A DNA stretch of 12,324 bases, from assembly GCA_023142835.1 (NCBI GenBank), contig JAGLIS010000053.1, forward strand, positions 1 through 12,324, given 5' to 3'. Position numbers and translations under genes: made by a program. The stretch's first letter is position 1. Each line of letters begins with the position of its first letter. This document shows, piece by piece, positions 6,435 through 12,324 of this stretch. The notes under the pieces were generated by a model, which did no database searches, was not told the origin of the DNA, and saw only the letters and a program-made list of their open reading frames with translations. The stretch is from Candidatus Pacearchaeota archaeon (GTDB lineage Archaea; Nanobdellota; Nanobdellia; Pacearchaeales; GW2011-AR1).

Positions 6435-7357
6435 TATCTATAATAATAATTGTGAAGAATGATAGGGGTATAGAAAATACTCTTAACAGTTTGGAAAATG
6501 TAGAAAAACCTGAAAAAAGTGAGACAATCATAGTTGATGCTTCTGAAGGAAATTTAGATGATATAAGTAAAAAGTTTCCTAAAGTAAATTGGGTTTATTT
6601 TCATAATAAAACCAATAAGAAATTTACAATACCTGAACAAAGAAATTTAGGAATTAAAAAAGCAAGGGGGGAAATTATTGTCTTTATTGATGCTAATTGT
6701 ATACCTAGAAATGATTGGTTAATTGAATTGACCAAACCCTTAATCTATGAGGGAGAGGATATAGTCGCAGGGATAACAATATCTAAAGAGAACTCAATTT
6801 ATAATAATAGTTTTGGAAATACGAAAAAGAGCAAATATATCGAAGAGTGCCCAACTATCAATTTAGCATTGAAAAAAAATGTTTTTAAAAAAAATGGAAA
6901 TTTTGATGTGAACTTTAATTATGGTTCTGATGTAGATTTTTGTTGGAGAGCTAGAAATTTAGGATACAAGATTAGGTATACACCGAAAGCAGTAATTTCT
7001 CATAATTGGGGAAATTTAAAACAAGATATAAAGAGGGCTTTTAGGTATGGTAATGCTAGAGTAACTTTGTATAAAAAGCATCCTAAAAAAATAAAAGATA
7101 TTTTATTTTATGAAAAAGATCTTTTCTCTTTGTATGCTATATTATACTTTATATATATAATTTTATTCATTCCAGCTACATTCTTTTTTGTTTACTATCC
7201 TTTATTTTTATTAATATCTATCATAAAAAATATTAAGACAGAACCTATTAAAAAATTGATGTTTGATTTTTCTTGGGGGTTTGGGATATTTAAAGAATTA
7301 TTTTTTCCTAAAAAAATAAAATTTAAAAAAACAACCTATGCAAGACTTCAAAGATAA
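6431..7357 (+). CDS. GT2 glycosyltransferase with C-terminal membrane segment
   Basis: This is a 308-residue family GT2 enzyme. The GT-A core covers about 1-215: IIIIVKND (4-11), IIVDAS (33-38) in place of the common VDDGS, QRNLGIKKARGE (70-81), DAN (87-89) at the DXD position, and GSDVDFCWRARNLGY (165-179), the ED-type acidic motif near the catalytic base, followed by the conserved SHNWG histidine (H191). A hydrophobic segment at about 235-267 forms one or two membrane helices, and a basic tail follows. The enzyme would sit on the inner membrane face and add a sugar to a lipid-linked acceptor. The third position of DXD is Asn and the first motif is relaxed, so donor-metal binding may differ from the standard. 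The start overlaps the previous stop as ATGA; its last 20 bases overlap the next gene. Confidence 0.85.
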   Translation: MISIIIIVKNDRGIENTLNSLENVEKPEKSETIIVDASEGNLDDISKKFPKVNWVYFHNKTNKKFTIPEQRNLGIKKARGEIIVFIDANCIPRNDWLIELTKPLIYEGEDIVAGITISKENSIYNNSFGNTKKSKYIEECPTINLALKKNVFKKNGNFDVNFNYGSDVDFCWRARNLGYKIRYTPKAVISHNWGNLKQDIKRAFRYGNARVTLYKKHPKKIKDILFYEKDLFSLYAILYFIYIILFIPATFFFVYYPLFLLISIIKNIKTEPIKKLMFDFSWGFGIFKELFFPKKIKFKKTTYARLQR

Positions 7358-9674
7358 AATAAAAAACTTCTTTACAATTCCTAAATTTAAAGAAGAAGAA
7401 TGCACAAAGATATTTGAAAAGGTAACTTTATTTACTTTAACTAAAAACAAATTGTTTTTAGGAATCTTGTTTTTTCTATTAATCATAAATATTTTAGTGG
7501 GATTTGATATAAATCAATTTTATATCAGAGCAATTCTCGCATTTATTTTTCTTATTACGATTCCAGGATTATTAATTATGTTAATGTTGAAAATTAGAAA
7601 AGTCGGATTTTGGGAGTATCTAGTTTATGTTGTCGGGCTTTCAATTAGTTTTATTATGTTTGGAGGTTTGACTGTAAATTGGATTTTGCCTTGGTTAAAT
7701 ATTACAGATAAACCTTTATCATTATTTCCGATTTTAATTTGCTTTAATATTTTTTTAATAAGTTTTTGGATAGTTGCTTATATTAGAAATAAAGACTTGA
7801 AGCCATTAAACATTACCTATCCAAAACTTGATTTAACAAATAGAATATTTTTTATTATTCCAATGTTGTTCCCTGTTCTTTCAATTCTTGGGGCTTTTTT
7901 ATTAAACAATCACGGAACAAATATTTTAACTATGATTATGATTGGGGGAATTACTGTTTATGTTTTTCTTCTAGTTATTTTTAGGAAAAAATTAAATGAG
8001 AATGTATTCCTTTGGGCTTTGTATTGGATGGGATTGGCATTACTTTTATCTTTTAGTTTAAGAGGAAATTATGTAATTGGATTTGATATAAATCAAGAAA
8101 TGAAAGTCCTTAAATTAATTTTATTAAATGGACATTGGAGCATGAATCTTTTCCAAGATGCTTATAATGCTTGTTTAAGCTTATCAATTCTCTCTCCAAT
8201 TTTATATTTCTTCACCAATATAAATATTAATTTTATTTTTAAATTACTCATACAAATCTTATTTTCGTTTTTGCCCCTAATTCTTTATTTGATATATAAA
8301 AAAATAATTAATAAAAGCATATTAATCTTTCTTGCTTGTTTCTTTTTTATATCTCAATTATTTTATATAACTCAGATGCCTACCCTTATACGTCAAGAGA
8401 TAGCATATCTTTTTTTCTCGCTATTTTTTCTTCTATTATTCTCAGAACAAATTAAATTCAAAAAAACTTTATTGATTATTTTTGGTTTTTCAATAATAGT
8501 GTCTCATTATTCCACTAGTTATATCTTCGTTTTTTCTATTCTATCTACTTACCTAGTAACTTTGTTTATCAGAAAAATCAATTATTTTAATAAAAATAAT
8601 AAAAACTTTCGATTATTAATCTCAATTACATTATTAATCATATTATTGGTTTTTGGATTTTTATGGACAGCTCAAATAACTCAAACATCTTCTGGATTAA
8701 CTAATAGCCTTCATAATACTTATACAAAAATTGATGAAATTTTTCTTCAAGAGAGTAAAAGTGAAATGATTCAGGGGCTTTTACTTAAAAAAATCAATTA
8801 TAAAGAGATATCCCAGAATTATTCCCAAGAGGTTACAACAAATTATCAAAACAATCCAAAATTAAAATTATTTTCTCCAAGTAGCCCTCCAAAATATGCT
8901 CCTCCCATTATTAAAGAAGTAAAAAATTACAAAAATTACAAACTTTTTTATCAGATTAATTTTTTCAATTCACTTTATTTTAAAATTATGATTCTATTCG
9001 GAACATTTGTTTGTATTATTTTTATAAAAGAATTTAAGAGAAAAGATTATTTTATTTATTCCACTTTTTTTCTTTTGATAACCTTATTAATTGCGATATT
9101 ACCATATATTTCTTTTTGCTATAATTTTGAAAGGATTTTTCTTCAATCTCTTATGTTTCTTTCTATTATTTCTATTTATACAGGATATAAACTATTTTAT
9201 TTGATTTCTAAGAATGAAAATTTTTCGATGATTTTATTGACTTTTTTATTGATAATTTTTTTGCTTTCTTCTTCTCTTTCAATCCCATTTGTTTTTTTAG
9301 GAGGTAAAGATATTAGTGTTATTTTTCAAAATGAAGGAATAGAATTTAATAAATTTTATACCCATAATTCAGAGACCAAATCTCTAGAATGGATAGATTC
9401 ATTTTCTAAACAAAACAACTTTTTCTATTTCGATAGGTATTCTAAACTAAAAGTTTTATCAATTCTTCCAAAGTTTAAAGGAGAAATTCTCAGTGATATT
9501 TCTTCTAGTACTATTGATAAAAGTTCTTATGTATTTTCAAGTTTTTCTAACATAAGAGGAACTTCTGCAGTTTATTATGGAGGGGTCTCATTTAATTTAA
9601 AATATCCTACTAAATTTTTAGACAACAAAAAGAATAAGATTTATAATAATGGAGGTTCTGAAATCTTTAAATGA
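7338..9674 (+). CDS. Large polytopic membrane protein, DUF2206/DUF1616-like, possible GT-C-type transferase
   Basis: This 778-residue protein has a basic cytoplasmic N-terminus, more than a dozen hydrophobic segments (for example about 39-55, 63-84, 93-113, 128-147, 170-189, 195-215, 224-240, 299-320, 327-345, 354-369, 377-410, 426-444, 547-563, 571-592, 600-621, 630-654), one long soluble loop (about 445-540) and a soluble tail (655-778). The N-terminal part, IRAILAFIFLITIPGLL (63-79) followed by FWEYLVYVVGLSISF (91-105), resembles archaeal DUF1616/DUF2206 membrane proteins. D250 and E254 in GFDINQEMK lie just after a membrane segment, where GT-C transferases keep acidic catalytic residues. 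Position inside a GT operon fits an outward-facing glycan transferase or a polymerase, but this is inference. It overlaps the previous gene by 20 bp; no ATG occurs again until codon 79, so the start is probably right. It is very AT-rich. Confidence 0.7.
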   Translation: MQDFKDKIKNFFTIPKFKEEECTKIFEKVTLFTLTKNKLFLGILFFLLIINILVGFDINQFYIRAILAFIFLITIPGLLIMLMLKIRKVGFWEYLVYVVGLSISFIMFGGLTVNWILPWLNITDKPLSLFPILICFNIFLISFWIVAYIRNKDLKPLNITYPKLDLTNRIFFIIPMLFPVLSILGAFLLNNHGTNILTMIMIGGITVYVFLLVIFRKKLNENVFLWALYWMGLALLLSFSLRGNYVIGFDINQEMKVLKLILLNGHWSMNLFQDAYNACLSLSILSPILYFFTNININFIFKLLIQILFSFLPLILYLIYKKIINKSILIFLACFFFISQLFYITQMPTLIRQEIAYLFFSLFFLLLFSEQIKFKKTLLIIFGFSIIVSHYSTSYIFVFSILSTYLVTLFIRKINYFNKNNKNFRLLISITLLIILLVFGFLWTAQITQTSSGLTNSLHNTYTKIDEIFLQESKSEMIQGLLLKKINYKEISQNYSQEVTTNYQNNPKLKLFSPSSPPKYAPPIIKEVKNYKNYKLFYQINFFNSLYFKIMILFGTFVCIIFIKEFKRKDYFIYSTFFLLITLLIAILPYISFCYNFERIFLQSLMFLSIISIYTGYKLFYLISKNENFSMILLTFLLIIFLLSSSLSIPFVFLGGKDISVIFQNEGIEFNKFYTHNSETKSLEWIDSFSKQNNFFYFDRYSKLKVLSILPKFKGEILSDISSSTIDKSSYVFSSFSNIRGTSAVYYGGVSFNLKYPTKFLDNKKNKIYNNGGSEIFK
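7500..8096 (+). repeat. Pair of 18-nt direct repeats coding GFDINQ
   Basis: GGATTTGATATAAATCAA occurs at 7500-7517 and 8079-8096, 579 bases apart and in the same frame. The coded peptides are VGFDINQF (54-61) and IGFDINQE (247-254) of the large membrane protein. The bases between and around them are not obviously similar. Only the two 18-nt ends are the repeat; the coordinates span both copies. Confidence 0.6.
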
Positions 9675-10738
9675 AAATTCTAGTTTATCCAAAAGACAAA
9701 AATCCTTATCAAAATCTTTTATATAAAAATATTAAAGATAAAGTAAATTTAAAATATTTAGGGTCTAATCCAAGTAATACAATAAATCTTATTTTATTAC
9801 CTTTCCAATTATTTTATAATCGTATTATTGGTTACAATATTTTTCATCTTCATTGGACTTATCAATTTCAATCTCCAATAAAAAATAAATTATTCAACAA
9901 TTCATTTACGAGGTTTATTTATACTTCTTATTTTCTTCTTATTTTAATTCTATTAAAGTTATTAAAGTATAAATTAGTATGGACGGTTCATAATATTATT
10001 CCTCATGAAAGCCAATTTATAGGGGAAATGAAAGTAAGAAAATTTTTATCTAAAATGTGTAATACTAAAATAGTTCACTCAAACGAAACTATTTTAGAAA
10101 TGAAGAAATTAGGATTAGACATTAAAAATACTTTTGTTATTCCTCACGGAAGTTATATTGGAGTTTATCCTAATAATAAAAAGAATGCTAAAAAAGAATT
10201 TAATTTTAAAGAAAATGATTTCGTATTTTTATTTATTGGGAATATAAGGGAATATAAGGGAATCCCTGAATTGTTAAAATCTTTTTCTCAAATAAAAAAT
10301 CAAAATGTCAAATTATTAATTGCAGGAAATTGTGGAGATTTAGAATCAAAAAAGCTTTTAGAAAAATATTCAAAAACTGATAAAAGAATTAAATTTATCG
10401 AAGGATTTGTAGAAGATAATGATATTCAAAAATATATGAATGCTTGTGATGTTATTGTTTATCCATTTAGAAAAATTACTACAAGTGGCTCTGTCCTTTT
10501 AAGTTGCTCTTTTGGAAAAGCAATTATTTTCCCAAAACTTGGGGGATTAAAAGAATTGCCAAAAAATATAGGATATTCTTATAATTCTAAAGATAAAAAC
10601 GGATTATTAAATTGTATGAAGGAATCAATTAAAGATAAAAAGAAATTAAAACAAACTGGGAAAAATTCTTTTGAATATGCACAAAGTTTATCTTGGGAGA
10701 AAATTGGAAATAAAACTCTAACTGTCTATGAAAAATAA
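9671..10738 (+). CDS. Atypical GT4-like glycosyltransferase without the E-x7-E motif
   Basis: This is a 355-residue GT-B protein. The short N-terminal domain contains FHLHWTYQF (58-66), a hydrophobic stretch (about 84-98) that likely dips into the membrane, and WTVHNIIPH (104-112). The donor domain shows IPHGSY (157-162), FIGNIREYKGIPELL (188-202), LIAGN (216-220), and YPFRKITTSGSVLLSCSFGK (264-283). At the place where GT4 enzymes carry E-x7-E this protein has a TTSGS motif instead. I recall this in a branch of GT4-like transferases for lipid-linked sugars, so it is probably a subfamily trait and not a defect. It is the last gene of the plus-strand operon. Its ATG overlaps the previous stop as ATGA, and a GGAGGT lies at 9651-9656, 14 nt upstream, farther than usual. 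It ends 2 bp from the converging operon. Confidence 0.82.
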   Translation: MKILVYPKDKNPYQNLLYKNIKDKVNLKYLGSNPSNTINLILLPFQLFYNRIIGYNIFHLHWTYQFQSPIKNKLFNNSFTRFIYTSYFLLILILLKLLKYKLVWTVHNIIPHESQFIGEMKVRKFLSKMCNTKIVHSNETILEMKKLGLDIKNTFVIPHGSYIGVYPNNKKNAKKEFNFKENDFVFLFIGNIREYKGIPELLKSFSQIKNQNVKLLIAGNCGDLESKKLLEKYSKTDKRIKFIEGFVEDNDIQKYMNACDVIVYPFRKITTSGSVLLSCSFGKAIIFPKLGGLKELPKNIGYSYNSKDKNGLLNCMKESIKDKKKLKQTGKNSFEYAQSLSWEKIGNKTLTVYEK

Positions 10739-10747
10739 ATTTATTTT
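10732..10747. terminator. Palindromic bidirectional terminator between convergent operons
   Basis: AAAATAAATTTATTTT is a perfect 16-bp palindrome that contains both stop codons: TAA at 10736-10738 on plus and the TAA of the minus-strand gene at 10741-10743. Each strand reads TTTATTTT just after its own stop. A further T-run follows on plus at 10761-10765. Two-way U-tract termination is likely; a hairpin of only A/T pairs would be weak. Confidence 0.5.
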
Positions 10748-11634
10748 CTTAGAATAAGACTTTTTAACTTGACCAAAACAGGATATACATATCTATTTAT
10801 TAATCTTCGGTTTGAAAACTTGATTGAATACCATATAATATTTTTTATTTTAAAATTATTTTTTAAAAATTCCTTATGTTTTTTTGCAAACTTATAGTTA
10901 TTTAAAATTACAAAATAATCATATTTTAAGAACTTTATAAAAGAATTTAGTTTCATTCCTTGTTTTGGTTCATGATAACAATAGGTGTGTGGGCAAAAAA
11001 TTTGTTTAAAACCTTTCTCTGCTACGCTTAATTGAAAATCTGTTTCATTTCTCCACGCTACTGGATCTTTGAAAAGCTTGGTGTCAAATAGAACTTTTTT
11101 GAAAACGTCCTTTTTTATTAACATACAAGCATCTAATAAGTAAACTTCTTTATCTGTATTGATATTTGTTTCACAATTTGTTGAGATTAAACTATAATCA
11201 ACTGGAGATGTTTTTATCTTGTCTGTTCTTAAATGTGCTTGTTTTTTTGTTTCTCCTTCTCCTAACCATATCCTTCTACTTCCTATAACTTCAGCTTTAT
11301 TTTTTAAAAGATGTTTTAATAATATTGATAAATAATCTTTTTCTAGTTCAATATCATCCTCTCCAATAAAAATATAATCTCCTTTCGCCTTTTTTATACC
11401 TACATTTTTTGTTCCACATGTTCCTTTTCTTTCCTTATTTTTTATATATCTTAACAATTTGTTCTTTTTCATAAATGATTTCATATAAATATCTGTACCA
11501 TCTTTACTACAATCATCCACTATAATAATTTCGTTAACATGTTTTTGATTAATATAAGATGGAAGAACTTTTTTTAAAATTTTTATCCTATTGTAACATG
11601 CGATAACAATACTAATGTTTCTTTTATTTATCAT
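10741..11634 (-). CDS. GT2 glycosyltransferase
   Basis: This is a 297-residue family GT2 enzyme with a GT-A fold. Motifs: ISIVIACYNR (7-16), IIIVDDCSKDGT (36-47), GTCGTKNVGIKKAKGDY (71-87), GEDDIEL (91-97) with EDD at the DXD position, LLDACMLIKKDVF (166-178), and RNETDFQLSVAEKGF (195-209), the ED-type motif, followed by CYHEP (219-223) with the conserved His. The C-terminal 60 residues are basic and aromatic without a clear membrane helix, suggesting peripheral membrane contact. It is the downstream partner of the flippase gene: its ATG lies 11 bp inside that gene's end and is preceded by a perfect GGAGGT. It is much more AT-rich than the flippase (9/60 GC in row 10861-10920 against 23/60 in row 11641-11700). 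It would add a sugar to the exported lipid-linked glycan; donor unknown. Confidence 0.86.
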   Translation of the reverse strand: MINKRNISIVIACYNRIKILKKVLPSYINQKHVNEIIIVDDCSKDGTDIYMKSFMKKNKLLRYIKNKERKGTCGTKNVGIKKAKGDYIFIGEDDIELEKDYLSILLKHLLKNKAEVIGSRRIWLGEGETKKQAHLRTDKIKTSPVDYSLISTNCETNINTDKEVYLLDACMLIKKDVFKKVLFDTKLFKDPVAWRNETDFQLSVAEKGFKQIFCPHTYCYHEPKQGMKLNSFIKFLKYDYFVILNNYKFAKKHKEFLKNNFKIKNIIWYSIKFSNRRLINRYVYPVLVKLKSLILRK

Positions 11635-12324
11635 TTTTTAACCTCCAACTAAATACAAAATATACTACTCCCATAATTAATTGCCCAACAACCCAAGCCG
11701 TTCCAATCCCCAACAACCCATTATCTATCAACGAATAACTTAACCCCAAAATTAAAACAGCACTAATAAAATTAATAAAAACTAATTCTTTAATTTTTTT
11801 CTTAATCTGCAATATCCTCCCAAAAACCCCATTAATCCCAACAAAAACCCCACTAACAGCCAAAATCTGCAAAAACCTAAACCCTTCCCTCGCATACTCT
11901 TTCCCAAAAGCTAACAGAATCAAATCCCCAAAAAATACAGTAACCAAAATAGCGGGAATCATAATCAGCGAAATAATCTTAACTGCTTTCTTAACTTGCT
12001 CTTTTAACTTATCTTCGTTATAACTCCCCTCTGCAAAGAGTGACTGTGTGGTCGCCCCTGGAATGACAAATAACAAACCTGCAATCATCATCGCCATGTA
12101 ATAGTACGCCGTCGTCTCGGGACCAATCATATTTGTTATCATGAGAGGCAAAACCATGAGAGGGAGACCCCCGATAAAACCCGCAATGTAATTCCCAAAG
12201 CTATACTTCCCCATCTTATGAACTATGGAATCGTAAAACGCAAAGTTTGGCTTATACCCAAACTTCCAAATTAAAATAATGAACAAAACTCCCAAGGCAA
12301 TGGCTAGGGAAATCATCCATGAGC
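11624..12324 (-). CDS. Wzx/RfbX-type polysaccharide flippase, C-terminal part
   Basis: This is the last 230-odd residues of a MOP-superfamily lipid-linked oligosaccharide flippase. The frame stays open to the window edge (…SWMISLAIALG), and whole members have about 420-480 residues, so roughly the N-terminal half lies outside. Seen, numbering from the first ATG (12316): membrane segments near 2-17, 44-62, 71-88, 114-136, 148-165, 178-196 and 203-223; the family-typical IPGATTQSLFAEGS (85-98), the cytoplasmic charged helix NEDKLKEQVKKA (100-111), FGKEYA (137-142), and GIGTAWVVGQ (203-212). It would move undecaprenyl- or dolichyl-linked glycan outward across the membrane. It is the upstream gene of a minus-strand operon and overlaps the GT2 gene by 11 bp. 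GC is clearly higher than in the neighbouring transferases, so it may belong to an older backbone. Confidence 0.86.
   Translation of the reverse strand, partial: SWMISLAIALGVLFIILIWKFGYKPNFAFYDSIVHKMGKYSFGNYIAGFIGGLPLMVLPLMITNMIGPETTAYYYMAMMIAGLLFVIPGATTQSLFAEGSYNEDKLKEQVKKAVKIISLIMIPAILVTVFFGDLILLAFGKEYAREGFRFLQILAVSGVFVGINGVFGRILQIKKKIKELVFINFISAVLILGLSYSLIDNGLLGIGTAWVVGQLIMGVVYFVFSWRLKNDK
11641..11646 (-). promoter_or_regulatory. Perfect GGAGGT ribosome binding site
   Basis: On the minus strand GGAGGT is followed by TAAAAA and then the ATG at 11634, a spacing of 6 nt. It lies within the last codons of the flippase gene. It fixes the start of the GT2 gene and shows that internal cistrons here can use Shine-Dalgarno initiation, while promoter-proximal ones appear leaderless. 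Confidence 0.75.

Noticed and set aside
7338..7357. 20-bp overlap considered as a frameshift joining the GT2 and the large membrane protein
   Set aside because: The GT2 already has a complete core and membrane tail, the next protein has its own basic N-terminus, and such overlaps are common in this tight operon.
7298..7486. 62-codon minus-strand frame over the GT2/membrane-protein junction
   Set aside because: Antisense to two coding ends; the peptide reflects A/T-rich codons only.
8921..8941. Short A-rich tandem repeat coding KNYKNYK
   Set aside because: Two short units in a low-complexity soluble loop of a very AT-rich gene; slippage or chance is enough to explain it.
10238..10257. Tandem 10-bp repeat GGGAATATAA x2
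   Set aside because: It codes GNIREYK, part of the conserved donor-domain motif GxIRxYKG, so the repeat is best seen as a by-product of a selected peptide.
1..12324. tRNA/rRNA genes, CRISPR arrays, transposases, integrases and toxin-antitoxin pairs
   Set aside because: Looked for on both strands; no cloverleaf with TTCGA-type arm, no regularly spaced repeat array, and no such protein motif was seen.

Overview
The window looks archaeal. Three TATA-like boxes (A/T-rich, ATTTATAAAT type) lie about 21-27 nt upstream of start codons, which implies leaderless or nearly leaderless mRNAs. There are no bacterial -35/-10 pairs, one perfect GGAGGT ribosome binding site occurs inside an operon, and DUF1616/DUF2206-like membrane and surface proteins of archaeal character are present. 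Low GC, very tight gene packing and a merged purine enzyme would suit a small-genome archaeon such as a DPANN lineage (Woesearchaeales/Pacearchaeota-like), but that placement is inference and not secure.

Layout. (1) 1-2516, plus strand: the end of a de novo purine operon, with a PurN-type formyltransferase (5' end outside the window) directly followed by one 647-residue ORF that joins PurQ (glutaminase of FGAM synthase) to PurM (AIR synthetase). (2) 2517-3403: a small island. A minus-strand secreted/anchored DUF1616-like protein (2601-3059) and a plus-strand 95-residue protein of unknown function (3116-3403) diverge from a single palindromic TATA box. (3) 3447-10738, plus strand: a six-gene glycan-assembly operon with its own TATA box, in the order GT2 (DPM/DPG-synthase-like), GT4, GT4, GT2 with membrane tail, a 778-residue polytopic membrane protein, and an atypical GT4. 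Junctions are 1 bp, three ATGA overlaps and one 20-bp overlap. (4) 10741-12324, minus strand: a converging operon holding a GT2 and the C-terminal half of a Wzx/RfbX-type flippase that runs off the window.

How the genes fit together: the first GT2 could make a lipid-phosphate sugar, the GT4/GT2 enzymes would extend a lipid-linked glycan on the cytoplasmic face, the flippase would turn it outward, and the polytopic protein with a D-I-N-Q-E loop could act on the outer face as a GT-C-like transferase or related factor. The small sequon-rich surface protein next door is a plausible glycan acceptor. No oligosaccharyltransferase, initiating phosphoglycosyltransferase or nucleotide-sugar genes are in the window.

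Base composition is mosaic: hand-counted 60-base rows give about 35-40% GC in the purine genes and flippase but about 13-18% in much of 6.9-11.6 kb. This suggests that the glycosyltransferase block is a variable, probably exchanged segment. The observations most worth checking are the PurQ-PurM fusion and an in-frame segment built on three ACGGATT units inside the second GT4 gene. No RNA gene, CRISPR array or transposase was seen. No gene-free stretch exceeds 300 bases.
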